From the NCBI GenBank assembly GCA_950295325.1, contig OX485803.1, forward strand, positions 3,660,001 through 3,724,000: a stretch of DNA of 64,000 bases, in the 5' to 3' direction. This DNA comes from Polytrichum commune. Its lineage: Eukaryota; Streptophyta; Polytrichopsida; Polytrichales; Polytrichaceae. Made by a program: the position numbers and the translations under genes. This document shows, one piece after another, positions 44,685 through 56,172 of this stretch; position 1 is the stretch's first letter; each line of letters starts with the position of its first letter. The notes under the pieces are model-generated. The model saw only the letters and a list, made by a program, of their open reading frames with translations, ran no database searches and was not told where the DNA came from.

Positions 44685-45478
44685 TGATGCACCGACTGTA
44701 CAGTCGTCTTTGGATACATTCCCTACATATTGTAGTTAGGTTTTTGCTATGACTTAAAACAACAAACCCAGGGAACTAAGTCTCCAAGAAGACTGAGATA
44801 GTGTCTATAAGGGTTAATGTCACATTGAATTAAGGATTCTAATAACAACTTAAGGTCTTTCTTCCTTCATTCCCTCTTAATTCCCCTTATTCTCCACTCT
44901 TATGGTTCCTTTGTGCTTTCTTTGTCGTGAGTGATTTTGTCCTATCTTTGGGAAAATTCCTGTCACTCTATGTCTTTGACCTATTTCAACTGTGAAGCTC
45001 AAAAGCTTGGCAAATTGTCATGGACAATTCGTCAGGACATAGTCCGGGGTAATGTCTTTTTGTAACCGCATTGTCTTTGCATTTCAAGAATCAAACTTTG
45101 CAATAATCTCATATTAATTCATTTTAATTCGACTTACAATCGTTCGGCAATCTTCTCAAAACTGTAATCATCATCGTCATCTTCAATTCATTTGGCAACT
45201 TGTCATCACACACATCCACAAGATCATATATAATCAAAGCATCAACAATGTAGGCGATATTCCTTGATTAAGGCCCTAGTCCATTATAATGTCAAGGTGA
45301 TTTGCCTTTGATAATGTCTTACACTAATTGATCAGTTTCTCTTTCCTAAGATGGTAATGTCTTTCGCAGCTTACAGCCTGCTTCTAATTACATCTTGTCA
45401 ACATTCACTGTATGGGCTTCACGCCTGGTAATGTCTCAAAGTAGGCATACGGCTATGCTCTATTAAGCCGGTCTCGTT

Positions 45479-45517
<39 letters not shown>

Positions 45518-46500
45518 CTCTCAGGGACGAAACCTGTAAGCCTATGGCCTAACCTATCTCTATCCTCTCGACTCTACCTCTCTGATTGCATGTAGGCGAT
45601 AGCCAACGGTCACAGGCAATAGCCCTTCTCCAGCGCTTCGGCTCTCTGTTCTTGCAGGCGATAGCCTTGCTCTCGGCTTCTTGCCTCTCTGACGTCTCCC
45701 TCGCTGCCTGACTTCTCTTGACATAGACTAATGCCTAAGACGTTGCCTCTACGACGTTACCAGCTCTCCAGACTCAATCACTCACTGTCTATTTGCCAAC
45801 TTTGTTTATCATTCTTCCGGCCATTGCCCTCGCTCTTCTTCTTGGCAAATAGCCCTTAACTTATACACCAAACCGAGAGAAGTCTCTCTCTTGCTTGTGG
45901 CCATATTCAGACTTTGACCATTGCTATTACAAAGACATTGCTTCTTTCTTCCTCGCCCTCTCGGCGGATGATATGTCTATTTCAACGCTCACGGCTATTG
46001 CCAGAAATCATACAAGACATTTCATAGTTATCAACCACACGACAAACAACTTCCACTTCAAAGACAATTGCACTTCACAAATAGTTTACTCATACTGTCA
46101 AATTTCCAAGTCATACCAAAGTCCGAATCACTCGGCTATTGCATCTACGTCTATTCCTATAAGCATATTGCCCGGCTAAGTATCTATGGCCGAACTCAAT
46201 CACATAGCTTCGACGTTCACTGCCTATTGCTATCTATGTTGAGACTATGTCAGATTCTACTCCATGGAAAATAGCCTGCTCTGACAATGGCCGGCCTCCT
46301 CCTTATCAGTGGGGGAGACGAAGGTGGTTGCAACTGTCTGCGGAACGGATATTACCCTCTGTTCACACTGGCAATTTGCCCCTAAGTGACTATCGCCGCT
46401 AATTGTCACTAAATTGAAAAATGTTAGCTCTCCAGCTAGGCGATAGCCCAAAAATTGCGTTTACACATACACTTGGCCCGTATGGAGCACTGAATACATC
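44685..46500. repeat. region with recurring GGCGATAGCC and GGTAATGTCT motifs
   Basis: GGCGATAGCC or close variants (GGCAATAGCC, GGCTATTGCC, GACTATCGCC) occur about nine times between 45590 and 46450. GGTAATGTCT-like words occur five times between 44800 and 45440. A CT microsatellite (45480-45514) lies between. The composition differs from the flanks. It could be the long LTR or leader of a decayed retrotransposon, but no domain proves it. Confidence 0.4.
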
Positions 46501-46504
46501 GGAC

Positions 46505-48090
46505 CACCCCGCCGCACACCCTCCCCGTTTTTGGTTTGTGGTTTTTTTTACACAACAGACAATGCTCTCCGAATTTTGCCGTCATCTTTAGCACTGCAGT
46601 ATCCATCTACACTAATTTTCCGACGCCGAAACAACCTCCAGACCATATGCTAAATCAGATATGTACTTCACATATTGCAAAAATACGCCTCACGACACAA
46701 CGTATCTCCATAACCCAACATCTCAAAGGGGTTAATGGTGTAACATGATGCTAACTTGAGTTCGTGGCATACATAGTATACCAAGCAAACTCTTGCCGAA
46801 AACTCATCAATGTGCATAAATTGAACCATGATTTGAGGATGGAATGCAATGGACATGGCCAACCTGGTCCCCAAAAGACCATGCAACGCACCCTAAAACC
46901 TACTTGTGAATCTAGCATCCCTATCGCTTGGGATCACCTTCTTGTTCCTTCAACAATAACTTATCTTGTGGTTGGCATAAAGTGGGCCATCTTGGTCAAT
47001 TTAATCCATAAAGATGGCATTCTGACCATGAGTAGGGTATGTAGCGTGTACTACGTTTATTAATACATATACTACCTAAAATAAAACTAGGGCTCCACTA
47101 TCCATAAGACTAGAATGCCCTAAACCCTAAACCTAAACACTCGAACACATCAATTCCTCAAACAACCAATCATCATGATCAAACAAAACCTTTAATAGCC
47201 TCTATGTCGTCGAAAACCCAATTAAAGTTATGCAATTGAATACCATAACCATCTACTTTTCACACTCCCTTGCAGATATACGCACCCATAAGTAAAAGGT
47301 TATGATCATTACTCTACCCCAATATTTCATGGTCGTGGCAAATACCATTTATCCATCCCGCCAATGATCCTTCCACTCTCCTAAAACAACTTTAATAATT
47401 CCTACCTCTCTAACATTGGCCACCAAACCCAAATATGCAACGCCACTTATCATCATACCACCTTCTTATTGGACATGCTCGTCAGGAGTTTTTTTACTCC
47501 CACACTCATATTATTGCACTTTCGCACTAAAAATCATAAGCTAAAAGTTAACATGGGTAGAAAATATAATGGCCCACTGTACTTCATGTGTCAGTTGAAA
47601 ATTAGGGTGGTTTCTAAATAAATAATATATTAATTTCCAATATTTTATTATAAATTATTGGCATGTTAATGATGTTTGGTACGATAGTGGTATTAGATTG
47701 ATATTCATGTTTTTTCAAAAAAAATAATCGTTCTATATTTTGAACATATGATACTATGGACTAAAAAAAAAAGACGTAAGTCAAAAAAAAGTTTGTAGTG
47801 ACCATATTTATTGTGGTATGACAAAATTAGTGTGGACTACAATAATAGGTGTGAAAAATTCACTCTTCTACGCTAACCATCCCCACCTCCCTCGCCACCT
47901 TCGGAAGCCTCCACTATACGAGAAAATTAATGTGCTCCCTAAATTTCTTTATTGGCTCTATCTGTAGGACAGAGACTATGCATCAACTTCTTCGTTTCAA
48001 GAGCAAATTTCCTAACCACTTTGTGTTCACACTTGGACGTTACTTGTTCTTGTTATTTTTGGTCCACTTTATGTAATGTGGATGTTAACT
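46505..48090. other. intergenic with an LTR-like fragment
   Basis: Contains the 47035-47105 LTR-like match described at 42510. The ORF at 46764-47063 just before it may be the degraded end of a gypsy polyprotein, by position only. The rest is AT-rich and unrecognised. Confidence 0.3.
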
Positions 48091-48093
48091 ATA

Positions 48094-48096
<3 letters not shown>

Positions 48097-48145
<49 letters not shown>
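48097..48145. repeat. (TA)n microsatellite
   Basis: A nearly 50-bp uninterrupted TA run about 620 bp upstream of the RING gene. Confidence 0.95.
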
Positions 48146-48152
<7 letters not shown>

Positions 48153-48766
48153 GTGTTCCCTAAAATGCATTGAAAGAAATCTAGTTAATTATAGTTATTT
48201 CGGTAGTTCTTAATTATTTATTTTAAAAATTTTGGGTGATAAATGAGTAGCTTCAATCCTTGACCTGTATTCGAGAAGAAGGTGCACAAAATCCAAGAAA
48301 GGTTTGGTATAATGAATAGCCATGAATTGGCATGAGCAAAGTGGACAACTACAATTATAGTCTTCCATAATAAAGGACAGAGCCTCACGGTTCTACCGTT
48401 TTCTTGTTTATGGATTTATCTAATACAGTAGTTATCACTGAATTTTTTATTTTTTATTTTTATATTATCACATACATAATAATATTAAATAAATAATTTA
48501 AAGTTTGTGACTTTTATTGTGGTGTTCTGTTTTTCTATATATTTTATTTTATTTTGAAGAGCTTTTGAAATTCATAATGCACATATATATATGAATGAAT
48601 TCGAGTAAAAAAAAACATGAGCTCTGTATTCACATCAACTTCACGTTGCCTTTGCATATTTCCACACATTGGATCTTTCTTATTTTCTGTTTTATTTTAC
48701 TTCAACGGTCAAGTTATGATATCATGTGCGTGGGGAATCAAATGAATACAACTTGCACTCCGTGTG

Positions 48767-49243
48767 ATGGAAGAGAGGGGTTATTTTGAATGCCCTCTTT
48801 GTCTTGGCAAATTCATGAAACCTATCGTAACATTGTGTGGACATATATTTTGTGGGCATTGTCTTCACAAATGGGCACTTCAATCACAAGGTGATGGGTT
48901 TTTATGTCCAATGTGTCGAAATCATAATAAGCTCTCATGCGTCATACCAATTTATGGACATGGGCTTGAAGAACCTACTGCAAGTGATGCAAAATGTGTC
49001 AAGAATCTCAACAACGAATTTCAATCTACGGAGTGGATTTGTGCCCAACGATCCTCAAACCCTACAAATATCTCCAATACTCAGCCATGGAAGGAGGCGA
49101 TTGCTTGCAACCGTTTGCAAGAGGCAAGCATGCAAGAAAAGCTTCGAATAGAATATTTAATTAATCACCCTGAAGATAGATGGAGGATTTTGAATGACAT
49201 TTTTTGTGCTCAACAACATGAAATAAACGATCGCCAAAATTGA
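48767..49243 (+). CDS. RING-HC (C3HC4) protein, RMA-like
   Basis: This single-exon ORF encodes 158 aa from ATG 48767. The RING lies at the extreme N-terminus: ECPLC, then TLCGHIFCGHC, then LCPMC give a full C3HC4 zinc-binding set. CVIPIYGHG after it echoes the PLYGRG that follows the RING in plant RMA ubiquitin ligases. Such proteins act as E3 ligases. Unlike RMA proteins there is no C-terminal membrane anchor; the tail is polar (EKLRIEYLINHPEDRWRIL). A related but broken copy lies at 60378-60735, so this may be a small, repeated or mobile family. The ORF is intact, but expression is unproven. Confidence 0.65.
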   Translation: MEERGYFECPLCLGKFMKPIVTLCGHIFCGHCLHKWALQSQGDGFLCPMCRNHNKLSCVIPIYGHGLEEPTASDAKCVKNLNNEFQSTEWICAQRSSNPTNISNTQPWKEAIACNRLQEASMQEKLRIEYLINHPEDRWRILNDIFCAQQHEINDRQN

Positions 49244-49404
49244 GGCAAGAAAAGAAAAGAAAAAATAACGCCCGTATTTTAATACCGGCATGAATGCGAG
49301 CCTGTTAACCTTGTATTGATCATAGCGTACCATGATGCAATATAAGGTGTTATGCCTCCGTGGGGAGGTGGGCTCTGGTGTACTATTAGGTATATATAAT
49401 AATT

Positions 49405-50749
49405 TTAAGGTGGGGGGATGGGTGCTTGTTTGTTGTCTAGTTTCCTTTTATTTAGGACCAGGTATGTGAGACATTTGATGGCATTTTGGTGTAAATGTTT
49501 CATAAGGAGTTTGATGCTTGATTTAGGGATTTTTAATTCGGTTAGTTTTTCAATAGAGTGTTCATGGATGGCACCTCTAACTCCAGCTGTGATGGTAATG
49601 ATAGGGTTGGTCTTCCATCCATTGTTTTGTATGGTGTTGATTAACGAATCATATTTCGTGTGTTTTCGGGTGATTGCTTGTTCTGGGAATCTGTCATGGC
49701 AGTATGTAAATTCAATAAATTGGATTGTGTGTGTTGGGGAGGGTAGTATTGGTGTTTGTGCTTGGTGAGGAGCACCAATTATGCATAGAATGTCCGGTCT
49801 TAGTTTAGCTTGGCAATTGCATGGCATTTGTTGGCATGAGCATTTAATGAGCTAGTCAGGGATTGTTTGCTCTGGTATTGTGTTGTTAATTTTTCCTGCA
49901 TTAGTTAGTGTGAAATATCGGGTGTTTTTGTTGGCTTGGAGTGTTTGGGTGATGAGGTGTACCACGTTGTTGTGTCGTGCAATTCTTAGTCCTTTTAGGT
50001 ATGGGTGTTCACATGTGGATAGTAGGTGGGGCCATGTATCTATGTCATTTTTGTGGCATAATGTGCAGTTGGGGTTTTGGTGTGAGAGGCCAAAAAATGT
50101 TTTTCCTATGGTTGCCCATGTATTGGGCGTATCTGAATTTTAGTGTTTGGGTAATTTGTGCGTCGCTTACTTTGTCGTTTGTCCAAAAATGGTTAGAGAG
50201 TTTTTGGTTTATCTGCTCATTTGAGAGCCATTTGTCGACATATGGGAATTTATGTTTGGCTATTAACGTTTCTCGGGATTCGTGTTCTTTTGTTATGAAT
50301 GTGTTTAGGTTGCGTATGGCTCTGTCATGCGTGGCCGTCGGGCAGCTTGCTAACCAATATGGAGTTGAGTGTGCTATGTGTATGTGGGGTGTGGGGGATG
50401 GTTTTTCCTTGAGGGTCCCTTCATTGGCTAGTGCGTTGGCTATTTCATTTCCGATGATGCCTGTGTGTGCTCGTACCTTATGTATGTGTATTTTGTGTGG
50501 TGTCCAATATATTTGTCGGATGATGGCCGCTATGAGTAATTTATGTGGGTGGTGATGTTGTGATGTGGGGTGTTGTATATGGTTGTTGATTAGGAATATG
50601 TTGTTAAGGCTGTCTGTAAATATATGTGTTTCTGTTTGGGTATTGAGGCATACAACTAGAAGTGACATGAGGTAACTTCTTCCTTTCGGTGATTTTTTTA
50701 AATTTATGGAAGTGTTGCTGTTAGGCTCAACTAGCTTAAAAACAAGCAT
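49405..50749 (-). mobile_element. LINE 3' end: RNase H, CCHC finger, endonuclease-like tail
   Basis: Read downward, the minus strand first encodes an RNase H-like part (HIFTDSLNN; KVRAHTGIIGNEIANALA, where the usual catalytic Asp of NE.AD is Asn). A frame change near 50060 leads to a zinc finger NCTLCHKND then HLLSTCEHPYL (C-x2-C...H-x4-C). The last 140 residues contain RPDIL, EFTYCHD and KHTKYDSLI, the order expected of a PD-(D/E)XK restriction-like endonuclease, as at the end of R2- or Dualen-type LINEs. The reverse transcriptase is missing (5' truncation near 50750), so the copy is dead. Confidence 0.65.
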
Positions 50750-50754
50750 GAGGT

Positions 50755-51500
50755 GCCTTGGATGATTGTGACTCCAATAACTGCGCGTGAATTGGAGAAT
50801 GTTGTGAGCACCATGTGAAGAAGTGTAGTTGGGATTTGCAATTGGAGATAGAGCATAAATTAGATAAAGCGCAACTTTTGGTGATATATGTAAAAAATAT
50901 ACGAAAAATAATAATACTCAAGTTGCATACTATTTCAGACCTTATGTTGAGCGAATGGGAGGAGGAGCGCTCGTATGTAATAGTTTTCCCTCTCTCTGGC
51001 CAATGGACCCAATTCATATTAGCTATGTAGAAACTAGCATTAGTTTTTCAATTTTTTTTTTAGAGGCAACAACACAACCCTTATTTTCTATTGCCATTTA
51101 TTGCCTTACATCTTGGCCTCCACAACCCCTAAGTGCGTGTGCCTAAAAGTAACACCAACTTTGAAGCAACACCTATATTTCCCCTTTATAATGTCAACAA
51201 GTGAGTGCGACGGTGCATCAAGTAAGCCAAAGAATAGTGTCAAGTATCTTATGCAACAACGACTTACAAAATAGCACCACTTTGACCAATCATAGTGGTG
51301 GTGAAAGCAGGATATAAGAACGATTTAAGAAGAGCACCAACATCAACCAATCACAATGGCTAATCTAGAGTTTACCCAGTTAAAGAGGTGATGTAAGAGG
51401 TGTTAAACAAGGGTGATGATATGTAGAGGGTGCTAAAACCATCACTTCAAACATTGAGTACATATGCTATTATTCGTCTGAAAAACTAAAGTATATTTTG
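50755..51500. other. intergenic, nothing identified
   Basis: Only short ORFs. The boundary near 50750 is where the LINE copy is truncated. No target duplication was found. Confidence 0.35.
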
Positions 51501-51504
51501 CTAG

Positions 51505-51720
51505 CAATTCAAAGGGGATTCCAATGCACCAAAGTAGGCCTTCTTTGGAGTTTGTATGCAGAAATTATAGAGGTTCAAAGTTCCATTGGTAGATTATACA
51601 AATTGTTAGGGGTTCTTGATGTTCACAGGGTGCACATTCCCCTAACAAATACGTACTTTTTGTGAAAAAATTTGGGGTGGGGCATGGTTTTAGCAACCTC
51701 TACCTTAATAGAGGCTTGAG
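51505..51720 (+). repeat. dispersed repeat R4, copy 2
   Basis: Partner of the segment at 16255-16470 in a methyltransferase intron. It shares GGGGATTCCAATGCACCAAA, GGTTCAAAGTTCCATTGGTA and a terminal GGTTTTAGCA block. Confidence 0.5.
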
Positions 51721-51854
51721 ATTTGATGCCTCCTCGCTCGGGAAGTCATGTTGCTGACACCAAAATCTTGGACTTGAGTCAAGGTGTTGCATAAAAATAG
51801 AAATAGAATAGATAAAAATAGGAACTTTCCACCCACCTGAACAGGACTCGGGGA

Positions 51855-52075
51855 GAACCAGCGGTTAGTTACAGATGAACCGGTTGAGTTTGAATAATAA
51901 CTGGCTGAAGTTCAAGACTTCAGGAGAATTACCGATCATTGTAGAGGAATCTATAGAATATACCTCAAATGAATAAAGCAAAACTGGAAGATGTCAACAT
52001 GTAACCGGTTGGATTTAGAATCACTGGGATCTTCACTGACTATGCCCAAAAACTTCCCGGGCACTGCACCTGACC
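51855..52075 (+). repeat. dispersed ACCGGTT-type repeat, copy 4
   Basis: It runs from CTCGGGGAGAACCAGCGGTT to CCAAAAACTTCCCGGGCACT. The two ends are imperfectly complementary (CAGGACTCGGGGAG against CAGTGCCCGGGAAG), consistent with a MITE. It has ACCGGTT at two places. Confidence 0.75.
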
Positions 52076-52079
52076 TACC

Positions 52080-52891
52080 AGAAGTGCAAACTTAGCATGG
52101 GTTTCCACTAGGATCCAAGACCAAAGAAACGGGATTTTTTTTTTTTCATCAAGTGGTCTTATTGGTCAAGATAGTTTTTGGGACCCAAGGAGTTAACAAT
52201 AGAGTTTGGGTTCAGCACATTGGAAAATATAAAAGGATGTGGCACTATTGTGGTATCACTTTCTGTCAAATCAATGCCCTCGTTTAAAAGAAGATTTGCA
52301 CACGCTACAAGGCTGATGATGAGGTTGTATTCATCTGGCAATCCAACATTAGTAAAATCCCCCGTATGTGACACCAAAAGACCCAAAGCTGCAGTGCACT
52401 TCGACAATTTTGTGAGTCACACTTCGATGGGCATGTTTCTAAGCTATTAGCTGACTAACTTTGATTTTCTTAAGATTTCCAAAAATGGTAAGAAACCCAA
52501 AATCGGCAAATAACCCTGGGGGCGTCACTTTAAGGACTGCATATAGGTTAGAAACATAGTTTGGACCTAGTTTTCTCTGCCCCCATTAGAAAATGGTCAA
52601 ATCTTGCAGAAGAATGTTGAAAACTTTTGAACTCACTCCCACCAGATTCACTTGGCAGATCGCCTGAGATTTCTTTGAATTAGGTTACTCTGAGGGACCA
52701 AAAAGATGTGAAGACCCTAAAATGCAATCAATACACTGAGATGTGAGTCTCTTAGAGAAGCACCTCAGGAAAGTAGCAACTACAGACATCTACAACCCCT
52801 GTAACACCTGCATCCTGCAATTTAATCATTAAGATGATTTCTAAGCTTGGTGACAAATCAGTTCACCTGTCAGATCCTGCTCCAACAAAAA
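52080..52891. other. spacer beyond the carrier gene stop
   Basis: Holds a minus-strand ORF of 82 codons (52159-52407) with no recognised motif. The part next to 52891 is the 3' UTR of the minus-strand carrier gene. Confidence 0.35.
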
Positions 52892-55800
52892 TCATGCCTG
52901 AAGCATGCGTGCAGTCAATTCCCATGCAACAATTGCTGCAGCATTGGCTGGGAAAGCTCGCACCAATGTGGGACCTATTCCTGCATATAGACCTCGGACA
53001 CCACTATGCTTATAAATCTGCACATATTCAAAGTATGGTATGCATTAAATTACTGCTGCAGCAAATTATTCTGTCATTCATTTACATTGGCTTTTTCCTT
53101 GGAACACATAATCTTGGAATTTACTAGAGCTTAAGGACAAGGGTTGACCCAAGAAATGCATAAGGTCGGAAAGGAGGAGGAGAATCACGAGCATTGATAG
53201 AAGTAAGGATGGGAGGGCAGTCATCTCTCCAGTGATAGAAAAAGAGTACAAGCTCACACCAATGTTGGGACCTATTCCTGCATATAGAACTCGGACACCA
53301 CTATGCTTATAAATCTGCACGTATCAAAGTATGGTATGCATTAGATTACTGTTGCAGCAAATAGTTAACTTACAAGTTGAAGATGGTGAAGTGGATTCCG
53401 GCTGGTACCCAAGTCTCTAGCTGTCTGTATGTGTGTCTTCGCAACATCCAGTGGCAAGACTCCTGACCAGAACTGAAAAAAAAACACCTTCTTTCATCAT
53501 CACCTGAGATTTAGTGCCGCACCAAAGCACTAGAGATATGTTTTGCAAACTACAGACTAATACTACATACACATAAAAATCTTTGTGAAACCCTCCAAGA
53601 ATGCAAAACTGTGGTTGCATACAGATAGTACTGACTGATATAATCACCAAAAACAAGAAAGTGTCCATTGGGACTTGAACCCAACAGAAGCTTTAACTCA
53701 TGCTTTCGTGGATAAAATATAATATGTCACAAGATTTGTGACTCCCAAGTTGACAAATTGACAAGTCATGTGCAAAGCTGGGCCTAAATATTGGAAGAAG
53801 GTGATGGAAGAACTTAGAAAGGTCCACATTGGTAAGGAATCCAAGAAGTTCATTTGTGAGAAGTTCACTCACTGCAACACCTGCTAATCCACCGGTAACG
53901 ATTCCAACTCCTGCCTCCAACAAGGTGTTGGCTACCACAGGCCGAGCAGGTACAATCTCATCTTTCCGAGCAGCTCGAGCCCGGTTTGGATCAAGGCCAA
54001 GGGCACCAAACAAATAGTAACGTGTTGTTTCATAAGTGGTAAAGAATAACATATTACCCAATGTCTCTCGCATCATTGTGGCTAACCCTCCCCGAAAGAG
54101 TCCAGAGACCTATTGCACAACCAATCCGAGGTAAGGCCAACTTGAAGAAGTTTAGATCCTCTTGGATACAATTGAGTTGCTTCATTGGGGATTTTTTAAT
54201 GTTTAAAGTAGGTAATTGCACCAACCCAAATGCACCGGCACACCTCAATGAAAACCAATGATGCATTAAATGTTCCTAAACAAGATCAAACAACTCTTAT
54301 CTGGACCAAAGGGTGAGGGTTAAATACACACTCCTTCTGTTCTCAAAATTTTGCTGACACAGTCTAGGGGCCCAGCATAATGAGTTAATGCAGGTATTCG
54401 AGTGACGTCTTTTGCCTGGACTTGAAGTCGACACTGTAAACAGAACAAGAAAACATCCCAAAAAGAATCTATTAGCATGAAGTGGAGGTGTTACATCAGG
54501 CACGAAGCTTTAAAGCATACACTAGAGGGTTTGATAAACCAGAGAATTGAATCTTTGTATGTAAAGCTTGCCTTGACAAGTTCGGTAGGGCATAGAATGA
54601 CTCCAACCCCAGCTCCAGCTAGACCTGCTGCAGTGATTACGATGTGCAGTGGTGGCCTTCCGTCCAGATACTTATCGCCCTTTCAGCAACAGAAATGACG
54701 ACCACGTTCAATATTTGACATCATGCATGCATGCCCACCATCCATGTTACCGCATCATCAGTCCTGCGTTCCAATTTGTGATCGTTATCTCAAGATTACA
54801 TCAGTTCTCCTCTTACCTTCACTACACCAAAGCAACTCACATCATTGAATGATTAAAAGCCCTGCATTGTAGTACCCCTTGACCTTAAGTGGGGCAAATA
54901 TCATACTGCAAAATGGTGCAATTCAACAAATCGTAATCAACTCAATTTGGCAAAATGAGCTTATATTTGGTAGCAGTTCACTGATATTGCTAAAAGACCT
55001 AGGGTATTTTTACCAGCAGCGTAGTCTTTATCTGTGAGTATGCTCCGAAGAGCAATGCACTCTCCATGGAAACTCCAACAAAGGAAGAGGTAGCTCCCCT
55101 GTACAGTCCTTTGGGCTGCCAAACACAATAAAGATCCGTAAATCATAGCATCATAGTTAAATGAACGCAGACAACAGAAGATTGATTTCACGGCTTCTAG
55201 TGCCACCATTTTTTAAACAAACCCATCTCACATTGGGAACCCTAATCTTTGTTGGTCAATCCTAAACAGAGAAAAAATTGTTCAAGAATCCTCATGCACC
55301 GATACTCAACGGTACAGATTTTCTGATAACCAGAGTAACGAAGAAACATTTCCATCAATACCACTGACCCAAACAAAAAAACATACATACCCCTTCAGTC
55401 TTGAGAATGTGAGTGGTGCAGTGAAATCCATTCCGATACTTGAAACTATGGGCATCGGTGTTCTGCGTTTGCAACTTGACCTGTAAAAACATCATTACGG
55501 TCCAACACTTGAGCTTCTTACTGGAGATTGAAAAATTCCTGAGCATCCACGGCTCCGACGATCTAGGTAAGAATTTTGCTAGCATGTTCCACACATTTGT
55601 CACAGTGATGCCTCACTGAGCACCCATTACGAACTCTTGCATCAAATTAAACTGTCCAAACTAATTGTGCAGTAACTCCAGCTCTCCTATCAAAATCTCA
55701 CCACTGAGGTAACAATGTAAATAACATTCAGACACGCATACCCTAGCAACAGCCCCTCCACAAACCAAACCACACTAGAGAATCTTCTCATCTTCAAGAC

Positions 55801-56142
55801 ATCTAAATGATTCTACCTGGGAATATTTCTGGCATATTCCAGACATTTGTCCCGATGATGCCTTGCAGAGCAGGCATTAGAAACTCTTAAATCAAATCTG
55901 ATTGTCCGAACTAATTGTCCAGTAAGAATACAAGGCAGATGCTCGTCTCATCCTCCTCAATCAAACTCTCACCAATGAGCTAACAATGTACATAACATAC
56001 AGGTACACATACATACCCTAGCAAGAACCCCTCCACAAACAGAGAATCTTCCTCTCACCTTCACGGTATCGAAGGGGTGTCCGATGAGCACTGTGGACAC
56101 TCCAGCAGCCAGACCGGCAATGTAATCCTTACTGGTCTCCAT
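52892..56142 (-). CDS. mitochondrial basic amino-acid carrier (BAC1-like), 8 exons
   Basis: Exons, read downward, are 56142-56059, 55480-55391, 55115-55014, 54679-54572, 54433-54332, 54109-53873, 53472-53374 and 53017-52892, giving 315 aa. It is a three-repeat inner-membrane solute carrier. The signature P-x-(D/E)-x-x-K motif appears three times: HPFDTVK (22-28), CPTELVK (122-128) and LPLDVAK (247-253). Overall similarity is highest to Arabidopsis BAC1, which exchanges arginine, lysine, ornithine and histidine; substrate here is inferred. The start at METSKDYIAG matches the family. An in-frame ATG at 56196 would add a poly-Val stretch. Intron 4 begins with GC (AAG then GCAAGC). A damaged duplicate of exon 8 lies upstream of it at 53314. 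Confidence 0.9.
53252..53365 (-). pseudogene. partial duplicate of carrier exon 8
   Basis: About 110 bp, including the 3' end of the intron with its acceptor and the first half of exon 8, is repeated here from 52962-53062. The duplicate keeps the acceptor (GTGCAG) and IYKHSGV, then an extra A after GGTCCCA shifts the frame and destroys VRAFPANAA. If used it would end in a different 78-residue C-terminus (stop at 53078). Confidence 0.85.
55565..56055. repeat. tandem duplication in carrier intron 1
   Basis: Two diverged units of about 240 bp (55565-55800 and 55812-56055) share ACATTTGTC, GATGCCT, TTAAATCAAA-type, GTCC(A/G)AACTAATTGT, CAGTAA, CTAACAATGTA(A/C)ATAACAT, CATACCCTAGCAA and CCCCTCCACAAAC. 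The second unit runs up to the donor site of exon 1. Confidence 0.7.
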
Positions 56143-56143
56143 C

Positions 56144-56172
56144 CCCGCCACCACCACCACCACCACCACCAC
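56144..56172 (-). repeat. (GTG)n trinucleotide tract before the carrier start
   Basis: A CCA/CAC run on the plus strand reads as (GTG)n on the coding strand, just before ATG 56142. If translation began at 56196 it would encode eight valines. I favour it being 5' leader. Confidence 0.7.

Noticed and set aside
48097-48145. (TA)n tract as an origin or promoter
   Set aside because: A plain dinucleotide microsatellite explains it; nothing else nearby supports a role.
49977-50555. 192-codon plus-strand ORF
   Set aside because: It is antisense to the LINE RNase H region, where the minus strand carries the meaningful motifs.
53078-53314. Duplicate exon as the normal last carrier exon
   Set aside because: It lacks the conserved RAFPANAA stretch because of a frameshift, whereas 53017-52892 keeps it and ends with a family-like C-terminus.
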